Positions 1 through 12,700 of a DNA stretch of 64,000 nucleotides are shown here, in pieces. The notes below the pieces were generated by a model. It was not told the origin of the DNA and did no database searches. It saw only the letters and a program-made list of their open reading frames with translations. Both the position numbers and the translations under genes were made by a program. Position 1 is the first letter of the stretch. Each line of letters opens with the position of its first letter. Origin of the DNA: Corbicula japonica. Taxonomy: Eukaryota; Mollusca; Bivalvia; Venerida; Cyrenidae. The stretch lies in NCBI GenBank assembly GCA_038501625.1, contig JAZAYU010000009.1, forward strand, positions 7,120,396 to 7,184,395. Direction: 5' to 3'.

Positions 1-1520
1 TTAAAGGTTTGAGTAATGAGAGATGGAAAAATAGACAAGAGCACTCAAATTTATATTAATTAACCAGAATTGATTGAGGTGTCTAACCTGTTTCTTTTTC
101 ATTTTTTTTTTAAATATGGCTTAAATGCTCAAAGCATGTACATATTAAAGCACCAATGTCACATTTTAAACAAAACAATATTTGCTGCCAGTCACATGTG
201 GAAAATCCAATTCATTAAATTTACAGGTAAATTGTTATTTAATGTTTAATAAACTATTAAAATAGAATAAAATCAGTAATATGTATATATATATATATTA
301 ATGAAACTAGAATAAATGCAGTAACCACATAACTTTATATCGTGTAAAATCCAGATACACAAGAAAAAATACTAAAATCTTTAGTGAAAATAAATGAAAT
401 TTTGTCCAACTATGCAAAAATCATGGAAAAGTATTTTCCAGACCAGATTTTATCCACTGACCACAAAGTTTAAATGGAACAAAGTAGATTTCAAAGTTAT
501 ACAGTTTTTGAAAACTGACCACTGGACTGTTACTATTTTTCTCATTATTCAGTTTAATGAAAAAGGTAGTCTTCATTACATCCCTTCAAAATGGATAAAA
601 ATTAGGTGACAAACAATCACATTTTAACACAGTGACCCAGGTGTTGGCAAATATGATTTTAACAGTGTATCAGATCATGCCTGAGGCAATAGCTTTTGTG
701 ATAATAAAATGACCATCATATGTGAAAACTTACAGGAACTATTGTTGATAATTAAAAGTGATTTTCCTGTCATAAATGAGTGTCTGATAAACCTTCTAGA
801 ACATTACTGGCAGAGAAATTTCTTAGTCTCAGATGTTCCTGCCTCTGAAGCAACTGATGAAAGTATTATTTTGGCAAAAGTGTTGGAGGTAGTTTAATGC
901 CCCAAATGTTTTATCCATTGGTAATGATAAATGTGCACAACTTTTATCCTTGTGTCCTCATCATATTACATTTTAGTATTAGTATTTTAGCAATTAGTAT
1001 TGTAAATTGATCATTTATTTGTGTGGGTCATTTCAAAAGTAGATATAAATAATATATGGTTAAATGTCATCATGTGCAACTTTTGCTTTTAATAATATTT
1101 CAAAAATCTAAGATGTTTGTAGGTATATATTTGTTCAACACATTATCATTTTTACTGTACAGTGTACACAAACCTGCTTAGGTAAATCAAGTTAAAGTTA
1201 GGAGTGCCAGTGACTGTGTGTACAGACAATTTTCTATTGAAATAAGACATGCATGTAATCAAAATGTAATCAGAATGTAATCTGATTACTTTGATAAAGT
1301 AATTGTAATTTCATCATTACATTTGAAATATAGAGTAATTGTAATTTAATCAATTACTTGTTTTCAGCAAAGAAATTGTAATTTAATCATTACATTTTCC
1401 CAAGTAATCGCCCCAGGTCTGTTAAACACTATTTTACATTTACAGTGTTCTTTCACTTTGATATTTTTTCAGGGAAAGACCAGGCTGTATTTCATGCATT
1501 TGTATTTCTCTTTCTTTTAG
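1..1520. other. 5' flank or upstream intron of TRAF7, no firm gene
   Basis: I see no convincing coding exon here. The stretch holds a short TA dinucleotide tract near 284-299. At about 1256-1412 it holds a repeat built from alternating TAATCA and TGTAAT words; the same repeat returns near 55790-55900 and again at 58936-58965. An open frame at 709-897 has protein-like composition and ends near a weak GTAGTT donor, but I found no acceptor and no known family. Any 5' untranslated exon and the promoter of TRAF7 should lie here or before the window. Confidence 0.5.
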
Positions 1521-1529
1521 ATTTTAGTT

Positions 1530-3711
1530 ATGAATACCTTTGGGTCAATGAAAAGTTCTCCTCTCCCCAAAAGGACATCTATTAGCATAGGTGAGAAAAT
1601 ATCTTAGAATTCTTGCAATGTATTAGTAAAATAATTTTTTTTGTATTTTTCTGCACCTTGGACATTTTTTCTTGGATTGGGAGGTATGAAATACACAACA
1701 TCCAGGTCACAAGCTTTATCTACAGTGTCAGTGTCACTCCCAATAGCTTAATTTTTCAGGTCAAGGTAACACAATATCTAGACCACTAGCTTGATCTACA
1801 AGTTTAGTGTCTCACTCAATAGCTTGATCTGTTAAGGTCTCACTTCCAATATTGAGGTCACTGGCTTTATCTACAAGGTAAGTGTCACCTACATGTTTTC
1901 TTCTAGGTCAGTGGCTTAAACCACAAGGTCAAGCTCACACAGATGATTTTGTATGGTCTGTTGTCACCTGGAATATATAACATTTGATAGGGATATTACT
2001 TGTTTAACTGGTATCTTTATATTAGACTATTACACTGTAGAAGATATAAACTCCTTTGATTCTTGCAGCTGAAGAAGCAGACAGTGCCATTTCTTCAACA
2101 CTAGGGTCGACAGGAACCTGTAACACACTACACAGTCACTGCAGTAGCACAGACTCTAGTGGGGTGAGTGTTATAAACCTTGTTACACAATTCTCTACAC
2201 AGTCACTGCAGTAGTACAGACTCTAGTGGGGTGAGTGTTGTAAGCCTTGTTACACAATTCTGTATTCTCTACACAGTCACTGCAGTAGCACAGACTCTTG
2301 TGGGATGAGTGTTGTAAGCCTTGTTACACAATTCTCTGCACAGTCACTGCATTAGCACATACTCTAGTGGGGTAAGTGTTGTAAACCTTGTTACACAATT
2401 CTCTGCACAGTCACTGCAGTAGCACAGACTCTTGAGGCGTAAGTGTTGTAAACCTTGTTACAAAATTCTCTTCGCAGTCACTGCAGTAGCACAGACTCTA
2501 TTTGGGTAGGTGTTGTAAGCCTTGTTACACAATTCTCTACACTGTCACTGCAGTAGCACAGAATCTAATGGGTGAGTGTTGTAAGCCTTGTTACAAAATC
2601 TCCACAGTCACTGCGGTAGCACAGACTCTAGTGGGGTGAGTGTTATAAGCATCGTTACAAAATTTTCTTCACAGTCACTGCAGTAGCACAGACTCTTGTG
2701 GGTGAGTGTTATTAGCCTTGTTACAAAATTTTCTTCGCAGTCACTGCAGTAGCACAGACTCTTGTGGGTGAATGTCATACGCCTTGTTACAAATTTCTTT
2801 TCACAGTCACTGAAGTAGCACAGACTCTTGTGGGTGAGTGTTATAAGCATCGTTACAAAATTTTCTTCACAGTCACTGCAGTAGCACAAACTCTTGTGGG
2901 TGAATGTCATAAGCCTTGTTACAAAATTCTCTTCGCAGTCACTGCAGTAGCACAGACTCTTGTGGGCAAGTGTTGTAAGCCTTGTTACAAAATTCTCTTC
3001 GCAGTCACTGCAGTAGCACAGACTCTTGTGGGCGAGTGTTGTTAGCCTTGTTACAAAATTCTCTTCGCAGTCACTGCAGTAGCTTAGACTCTTGTGGGCG
3101 AGTGTTGTAAGCCTTGTTACAAAATTCTCTTCGCAGTCACTGCAGAAACACAGACTCTTGTGGGCCAGTGTTGTAAGCCTTGTTACACTATTCTGTACAC
3201 AGTCACTGGATTAGCACATACTTTAGTGGGGTAAGTTTTGTTAACCTTGTTACACAATTCTCTACACAGTCACTGCAGTAGCACAGACTCTAGTGGGGTG
3301 AGTGTTATAAGCCTTATTACACAATTATCTACACAGTCACAGCAGTAGCACAGACTCTAGTGGGGTGAGTGTTGTAAGCCTCAGTTACACAATCCTTTTT
3401 TAAATGCAATACTATAGTTACTCCCTTCATTAGTTGTTATTTGAAACAGAAAAATAGGTGTCAATAGTTGTACAGACATTGGAAGCATTTACCAAAAAGT
3501 TGTCAGTCTCAGTGGCATACAACAAACTTTTGTCTTTTATTATGTTCTTTTTCTTTGTAGTGTTCCTTAAAAACCTTATATCAGACTGCATACCGATGGT
3601 ACATGTATAAAGCTTTTTCTGTTTTAGTTATCAGAAAGTTGGCATTATCTCAGCATTCCTCAGAACAGTGCAACAAGACTGTCACAAACATCCATGACAG
3701 AAGATGATGAG
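1530..3711 (+). other. TRAF7: TRAF7 exons 1-3: serine-rich N-terminal head
   Basis: The three exons encode about 80 residues rich in Ser, Thr and acidic residues, with a DSAISS-like stretch that resembles the same low-complexity place in vertebrate TRAF7. Exon 1 ends in phase 1 (donor GTGAGA at 1591) and exon 2 starts at 2069 after TTGCAG. Exon 2 ends AGT GGG with donor GTGAGT at 2164; its last part seeds the minisatellite that follows. Exon 3 (3628-3711) is in phase 0 at both ends and finishes with an acidic run TEDDE just ahead of the RING. This is the least conserved part of the protein, so exon 1 is the least certain exon of the model. Confidence 0.8.
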
Positions 3712-6700
3712 GTAAGTATTTTTATCTGTTAGTCAGATAACAGCATCTTTACATGTTTTTGTTTGACAGTTTACTACATCGTAACGTTTTCTATGAGTTT
3801 ATTTTATTTTAAGCTGTGCCTCTCAGCAAGATTTTCAGAAAGAAGGTTCTTTTGGGGGAAGTCTTAGGGAAGTTACATGATACTTCTTAACATTCTGGCC
3901 AAAATCCCCATGAAAATTATATTTTGCTCCCCAAAAAGGGGTTTTGAGCAACCTTACTGAACCCCCTCTGGATCTGCCCCAGCTCAATCATAATGTGTTT
4001 GTAAATACATGATAAATCTATGTTATTTAGTTATGAGCATGTTTTAAGATAGCTTGAAGTTATTTTCTTTTTACAAAAGATGATTTTGAACATTTATTCC
4101 CCTGCATAATCAGTGAGTTGAATTGTTTTCAGTGAGTTGAATTGTGTTTCTACATTGAATATGTCTGATTATAGGATATTGTTGTATTTGTGGATGAACC
4201 AAACAAGAAGCTGTACTGCAAACTATGCGGGAAAGTGTTCAAAGATCCAGTGATAGTTACCTGTGGGGTAAGATTTTGAGAAGCACACATTCTGTAACCC
4301 TTTCCTCCATATATACACATGCTATCAAATATGTGAACAGTGTAGATTCCAGATCAGCTTGCACATATGTGCCATCTGATCAGAATCTGCACTGTTAGAT
4401 TTTTGCTCAGAAATAACCTTTTAAATAAAAGATGATTAGTGAAGATCCTGATCAAATGACACAGATGTGCTGGTTGATCTGGATCTATGCTGTTCCCACA
4501 TGCAATAAAGATGTATCCATAGAGTAAAGTGATAATATTCTGTCAGATTTGGCGTCTTTACTAATATAAATCCAATGTCATTTAATGTGAGATCAAACTA
4601 CTCCTCCATTAACCCTTTCCTCCTTATATACACATTTTTACGCATGTGCAACCAGTGTAGATCCAGATCAGCGAGCACATCGGTGTCATCTGATCAGGAT
4701 CTGCACTGGTCGTTTTTTGGTCAGAAATAACCTAACGAATAAAAAAGTGAACAGTTCAGATCCTGATCAGACAACACCAATGTGCTCACTGATCTGGATC
4801 TACACTGTTTGCCCACACAATCAATATGTGTCGATGGAGGAAAGGATTAACCTATAAGATATTGTGATGGTTACTGTGATGTCTTATTTTCACATATAAA
4901 ACATACTTGACATAACTACGCAGAGGTGTGTTACACTCAAATGATAAGAATAATTTCACAGAGATATAATACCACAGTACACATAATCTGGTAAGATTTA
5001 TAATTAAGGTAAATGAAATAATTTAAAAAAAATTGTATATTTAATTTTAGCATACATACTGTAGACGCTGTGCAACACAGAGAACTGAAGGTAATATTTG
5101 CTGGTTTTGTGTCATTAACATTAAAACAGCATTTTTATGGGTTTCTTAAATTAATGATATTTAATTTAATAAATTCAAATTTATGTGCAGTTCTATATTT
5201 TATTGTGGGGGTTGTAAATTTGTCGATAATCAGTCTGTCCCTAAAATAGACCAAACTTACAACTGCACGAAAATTAATGAATAGACTGTAACAGTTATCC
5301 TCTAGAACAGGAATAAACCAAGAGTTTTGACCTGTGTAGAACAACATTTTGCGAAACATCTTCAATCAAAACAACTATAAGATTTTTGTTGTTCTGATTG
5401 TGTTCTGATAAATAGTTTCTGGTTGTGTTCGGTTAAATCAATTCAGGTTATGTTCTGTTACAGAAACCTGCCCAGTGGACAAGCTCATTCTGGGTGTTGT
5501 TGTAGCTAACATTGCAGTATCAGAGCAAATATCAGAGCTGACAATACACTGTAAATATGGCTGTCACCCCCTTGATGATGGACAGACCTACGTTGTAGAT
5601 CCATCAAAATGCCCTGTCACCATGAAAATGTCACATAGACGGTAAAACATAAAGAAAAACCTTTATTCTATGACAGATTACATAAGTAAACTTGTTCTTG
5701 GTAAGAAATGATAGCAATCTGATTGTTATCAGTCTAGATTAACCCTTTACCCCATACAGGTTTTATTGCATGTGCGAAAAGTGTTAATCCAGATCAGCTG
5801 ACACATGCTTGCCATCTGATCAGATCTACAGTCAAAAAAAGCACAATGACTCCAAAAGCAAACAGAGTAGCTCCTGATCAGAAGGCACAGATGTGCCAGC
5901 AGATTTGGATCTAAACTATTCGCCTATTGGTAATTGCCATATTCCAAGAAGTAAAGGGTTATTATCATTTATTCTGTTGGAACTCAGTTACACCAACAGT
6001 TTCAGGTAGATTCCGGTGCACAAGAGCATCTGATTGGCTGAAATGATAACTGGTCTCCAATCTTAGTTGTATGATCTTGGGCCCTGATTCTATTTTTTTG
6101 TTCTATCAGAGAAACCTGTGAATTTGCAGAAAAAAATATGCTCAGTAAGTTTTGCATATTGTTTTATCAGTAATAAATAAATGCAATATATTGCAACTGG
6201 CATTGAAGAAAGAATAAAGATGACCTTGCATTATACTCAAAAGAGGTTTTGGTTATCCGATTCCAGTTGTTTTCACACTTGCTAATTTCCATTACAGTAC
6301 AAAACCTAAATTACGGTATACTGACAGTTAAATGTCTGAATAAGCTTGTAAATGAATCTTTTGGGAATAGAGTTATGTGGAATGTTTTATATAAAAGGGA
6401 TAAAGGAGGAGGTAATGTCATCAATTATGCCACATTTGGTCCTAAGTTTGACACCTATCCAACTCTGATACAATACATGTGCTCATAATTAGCTATTGAT
6501 AAAATTAGCTATCCATCGGGAAATGTGATCTGGTCTATCTGAACTTGTTTACATTGCCCAAGTGAGAGATGATGGTGTATTTTCTGTATGTTAAGATTGC
6601 AACTTACTATTGAGTTTTCCACAAGATCAGGCACTACTAGACCAGAGTTTAGACCTTTTAAACCTTTTATTCCATATATATGGTTTTTTTCACATGTGTG

Positions 6701-9700
6701 ACCAGTGCCATATCCATGCCATCTAATCAGGATCTACACTGTCACTACTTGGTCAGAAATAACCTAATGAATCTAAAAGAGAACTAAAGATCCTGATCAG
6801 GCAGCTGTGACATTTGTAAATCCAGATCAGCTGGCACATCTGTGCAATCTGATCTGGATCTTCACAGGTCACATTTTGTTCACAAATAACCTAATAAATC
6901 TGAAAATTAACAGTGTAGATCCTGATCAGATGGCACAGATGTACTGGCTCATCTGGTTCTACAATGTTCACCCATACAAGAAGGGTGTATCTATGGGGTA
7001 AAGGGTTAATAATGAATTGGCATGTTTGATTTGCATGCTAGATGTTTTGAAGTGCAACTAATAGATGTTATCTGCCATAATCTATTGCATTTTTACCCCT
7101 GATGAGTCAATCCCTTGTGGATCTATGCCATTGTTTTTTATCAATATTGAGCACATTAAATATTAACATACTGCATCAGATAGAAATTATATTATCATCA
7201 AATGAATTGTATTATAAGTAAGACTCTGTCAGTAAAACACTGCCAAAGATATTGGTAGAAGTGTGAAATTTGAATATTCATAGAATGATGTTCTGGAGCA
7301 CTTGTTTTATCAATTTTCATTGACATATCTTAATAGTAACTGTTACTGGAAAATCATATTGAAGTTTTTAAATGTGGAATATTTCATACTTATTCTTGGC
7401 CATCTTGTTTCTATTTGGAAATAAAAGCTCAGATTTTTCTAGACAATTAAAATAAATTGGATGAACAATGTGGGACTTAAATGATGATGATGATGATGAC
7501 ACTCAGTTTATATTAGAGGGTAACAGGGAGCTTGAAGTTATGGAGAAAAAGTCTTCAGGCACTGAGCATGTCTCCAAATGTGAAGGAAAAACTGCTGGTT
7601 TTACACTGCCAGCATCATTTATGTGTAGATCATGCAGGAGTAAGATTTGCAGTATCACATTTGCCACAGTACCTCGTAGAGCTGTGGTCAGAAAACACAG
7701 GTATAAACACTTTTAGAATGGTGGGCCTATCATAGGCACTGGAAATTACACGATATGAAATAAAGAAAATATACTGTAGTACATTATCAAATCGGGCACA
7801 TTGACTTCTTTTTTAATTTTCTGTTTATTTCATTAAAAGTTTAAAAAATCAGTGTGTACTAATATACTAATATTACCCTTTACTCCATATATACATATTT
7901 GCCATCTGATCAGGAACTGCACTGGTCACATCTTGGTCAGAAATAATCTAATGAATATAAAAGCAAACAGAGTAGATCCTGATCAGATGGCAAAGAGCTG
8001 ATCTGGATCTACACTGTTTGCCAATGCAATGAAGATGTATATATAGAGTAAAAGGTAACCACAAGAAAGTTACACCATTCTGGGGCAGTCATGAGAAATG
8101 ATTGCGTTGATGCTGCAACAATTTTCCTCCAATGTAAATATTGAAGAAATTTGGTAATTAAAAAGTGTTTTTAGCTCACCTGAGCTTTAGGCTCATGGTG
8201 AGCTATTGTGACTGGTCTTTGTCTGTCGTCCGTCGCCCTCCGTCAACAATTTCCTTTAAACAACATCTCCTCTGAAACCACTGGACGGATTTTAACCAAA
8301 TTTGTCCTGGAGCATCCTGGCACAAATGTCTGCAAAAGTTGTTCAAATCATGACCATAGGGTGAAGGTCAAGGTCACTGTTGCTAAAAATAGAAATTTAG
8401 TTTCTGCTCAATAACTTGAGTTTGCTTTGGCCTATTGACTCCAAACTTGGTCTGTGGGGTAGCTTATATGAAGAGGTAGCTTGGGATTGCTACCCAGATG
8501 TTTGTGATCAAGGTCAAGGTCACTGTTGCTAAAAATAGAAATTCCATTTCCACTCAATAACTTGAGTTTGCTTTGGGCTGTTGACTCCAAAATTGGTGTA
8601 TGGGTAGCTAATTTCAAGAAGCAGCTTGGGATTGCTACCCAGGTGTCTGTGATCAAGGTCAAGGTCACTGTTGCTAAAAATAGAAATTCAGTTTCTGCTT
8701 AATAACTTGAGTTTGCTTTGGCCAATTGACTTCAACTAGGTATATGGTAAGCTTATATCAAAAGGCAGCTTGGGTTTGCTACCCAGATGTCTGTGATCAA
8801 GGTCAAGGTCACTGTTGCTAAAAATAGAAATTCAGTTTCCACTCAATAACTTAAGTTTGCTTTGGCATATTGACTCCAAACTTGGAGTATAGGTAGCTTA
8901 TACTAAGAAGCAGCTTTGGATTACTACCCAGGTGTCTGTGATCAAGGTCAAGGTCACTATTGATCAAAATAGAAATTCAGTTTCTGCTTAATAACTTGAG
9001 TTTGTTTTGGCCTATTTACTCCAAACTTGGTATATGGGTATTTTATATCAACGGGCAGCTTGGGATTGCTACCTAGATGTCTGTGGTCAAGGTCACGGCC
9101 ACTGTAGCTAAAAATAGAAATTCAATTTTCACTTAATAACTTGAGTTTGCTTTGGCCTATTGACTCCAAACTTGTTGTATGGGTAGCTTATATCAAAAAC
9201 AGCTTGGGATTGCTACACAGGTGTCTGTGATCAAGGATGAAACTCATATTGTGCCAACATTTCATAGCAAGGCAGTGTTGCTTCATGAAAAACATACTCA
9301 GGTGAGCGATTCAGGGCCATCATGGCCCTCTTGTTTGTGAGAATTGGTTAATACAACAGTAATATGGTGAATTGTTTGTTATATAAGTTCTGAATAAGTA
9401 GGCTTGTGTCAAATCATGTTTGAAGGCAAGATTACATCATGTGTGTAAAAAGTTAGATTTTTTAAGTCTTATTGACCAAATAGCAAACAGTGAATTAATG
9501 CACTGGTTGATCTTGGAATATAAGCAGTATCCATAGATTGCTTTCTCCCACATATTTATGCACTGGTTTTCAGAAACAGAACTCTTGCAATAGGATTACT
9601 GTTCAGTGGCTCATTTTGATTGTATAATATTTATTCTTTTATTCCATAGACATGCCTTTTATCACATGGGCAGCCGGTGTAGATCTGGAAACCCTGTTTG

Positions 9701-12700
9701 TCTGTGGATCTGAGTGATTGCTCCTTGGTCAGAAACATTCTTAATGAATCTAAAAGTTCCCTACACTGGATGTGCTGGCTGATCTGCATGTGCACTGTGA
9801 CCCATGGAGTAAAGAGATGATTGATGTTTGTTCTGTTTCAGAGAGCATGAAGAGGAGTGTGATTTTATGCCAGTTGATTGTCCTAACCATGCTGGATGTC
9901 CACCTTTACTGAAAAAGGTAAATGCCTAACATAAACAATGGGAATTGGTTTCTTGACAATAAAAAGCATATTATTATTTAGTCATAACTTTGAATCTACA
10001 ATTATTCCCTCTTTTAGAAGTAAATATTAAGGCAATTTCAGAGAATAATGTAAGAGACTTAATTGTGACAACTTACTCCTACTCTGAGACAGGTTCAGAA
10101 TATTATTGTGGTATCATTATATTTCATGCAGGTTAAATTATGCTCCCCGAAGAAATTCGGGGGAGCATATAGTCGCCGGGTTGTCCGTCCGTCAGTCCGC
10201 TTGTCCGTCAGTTGTCAGTCCGCCCGTACGTCCAAATTCGTGTCCGGCCCATAACTTTTTTATTTGAAGTTGGATTTTAAAATTATTTCACAGAAATGAT
10301 CACCATAATGAGACGACGTGTCGCCCGCAACATTTGGGTGGCTACCTTGAAGGTCAAAGTCACAGCATGACCTTGCACCAAAACCGTGTCCGCCCATAAC
10401 TTTTTAATTTGAAGTCGGATTTTCAAACTATTTCACAGAAATGATCACCATAATGAGACGACGTGTCACGCGCAAAATTTGGGTCGCTGCCTTGAAGGTC
10501 AAGGTCACAGCATGACCTTGCACCAAAACGGTGTCTGGCCCATAACTTTTTTATTTGAAGTCGGATTTTAATATTATTTCACAGAAATAATCACCATAAT
10601 GAGACAACGTGTCGCGCGCAACATTTGGGTCGCTACCTTGAAGGTCAAGGTCACAGTATGACCTTGCACCGAAACCGTGTCTGGCCCATAACTTTTTTAT
10701 TAGAAGTCTGATTTAAAAATTATTTCACAGAAATAATCACCATAATGAGACGACGTGTTGCACGCAACATTTGGGTCGCTACCTTGAAGGTCAAGGTCAC
10801 AGCATGACCTTGCACCAAAACTGTGTCTGGCCCATAAGTTCTTCATTTTAAAGTCGGATTTTAAAATTATTTCACAGAAATGATCACCATAATGATAGGA
10901 CGTGTCGCACACAACATTTGGTTTGCTACCTTGAAGGTCAAGGTCACAGCATGACCTTGCACCAAAACGGTGTTCGGCCCATAACTGTTTTATTTGAAGT
11001 CGGATTTAAAATAATTTCACAGAAATGATCACCATAATGAGATGACATGTCGCGCGCAACAATTGGGTCACTACCTTGAAGGTCAAGGTCACAGCATGAC
11101 CTTGCACCGAAACCGTGTCCGGCCCATAACTTTTTTGTTTGGAGTTGGATTTTAAAATTATTTTACAGAAATGATCACCCTATATACACAACATGTGGAA
11201 CGCAACATTTGGGTTGCTACCTTGAAGGTCAAGGTCACAGCATGACCATGGATCAAAACTGTGTCCGGCCCATAACTTTTTTATTTGAAGTCGGATTTTA
11301 AAATTATTTCACAGAAATGATGACCATAATGAGATGATATGTCATGCGCAACATTGGGTCGCTACCTTGAAGGCCAAGGTCACAGCATGACCTTGCACCA
11401 AAACCGTGTCCGGCCAATAACTTTTTTATTTGAAGTCGGATTTTAAAATTATTTCACAGAAATGATCACCATAATGATACGATGTGTCGAACGCAACATT
11501 TGGGTGGCTACCTTGAAGGTCAAGGTCACAGCATCACCTTGCACCAAAATTGTGTCTGGCCCATAACTTTTTGTTTGGAGTCGGATTTTAAAATTATTTT
11601 ACAGAAATGATCACCAAATCGACACAACATGTGAAACGCAACATTTGGTTTGCTACCTTGAAGGTCAAGGTCACAGCATCACCTTGCACCAAAATCGTGT
11701 CCGGCCCATAACTTTTTTGTTTGGAGTCGGATTTTAAACTATATAACAGAAATGATCACTATTATCAGACGACATTATATGCGCAACATTTGGGTGACTA
11801 CCTTGAAGGTCAAGGTCACAGCATGACCTTGAAGCAACATCGTGTCCGGCCCATAACTTTGTTATTTGAAATCGGATTTAAAAATTATTTCACAGAACTG
11901 ATTACCAAAATCAGACAATGTTTCGCACAACATTTTGGTCGCTACCTTGAAGGTCAAGGTCACAGCATCACCTTGAAGCAATATTTTGTCCTGTCTGTTA
12001 TTTATCGTTGGATTTCAAAATTATTTCACACAAATGATTATCCTATCAAGGCCACGTGTCACACAACATTTGGGTCGATTCCTTGGAGGTCAAGGTCGCA
12101 GCATGACCTTGAACCTAAATCATCTCTGTCCATAACTTTGTTATTTATAGTTGGATTTTAAACTTATCTGATTTCATAGCACTACACTATTTTCAAAATT
12201 CACCTCAATAGTTATACTACTGACTGTTTTTGTGACAAAGTACCCATTCGGGGAGCATCACCCGTCTTCGACGGTCTCTTGTTTTTGCATTTCGCATTAT
12301 TGAAAGTGTTCAAAATGAAGACCAAGTGGAAAAAAAAACCTTTTATAGCTAATCATATAATATACACAGCTACCCGGTGTTTTGTCTGCACTAAAATGTC
12401 ATTTTCACCATTTCGTGAAAATTTGTCCACATGAAAAAAAAAAGGTAACACAGTATAATATATTGTTTGCAGGTGTAAACTTGGGGAAATTATTCACAAA
12501 TTGAATAACGTTGAAGGAATTTTTGTTCACCCTATACTCCCTTTTGTCATTGTGTGTCATATTATTGCAGGCAACGAAAATTCTGGGATAGCCCTGGTCG
12601 GTACACATAGTAATCAGCAGGACTCATTTTTTTTTACTCTGAGCCAGAAATCATTTTATATAATGATATTTCATGGTAATCTGTAAGGGATTACAACAAT

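Larger units (their letters stand above)
4175..5641 (+). other. TRAF7: TRAF7 exons 4-6: RING domain and start of zinc-finger region
   Basis: The RING is split over exons 4 (4175-4267), 5 (5051-5090) and 6 (5464-5641). In the model its zinc ligands are C95, C98, C110, H112, C115, C118, C127 and D130: a C3HC3D pattern with CPVD at the end, as in other TRAF7 proteins. The rest of exon 6 begins the cysteine/histidine-rich TRAF-type zinc-finger region (HCKYGC, then [10 protein letters not shown]). The residues needed for an E2-binding RING look intact, with no frameshift or stop. Confidence 0.92.

Noticed and set aside
2608..3045. Long open frames on both strands with a 22-residue period
   Set aside because: They arise because the 66 bp minisatellite unit is divisible by three; there is no start context or family.
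11721..12161. 146-codon plus-strand frame
   Set aside because: It lies wholly in the tandem core of a pearl-like element and its protein repeats with the 146 bp unit.
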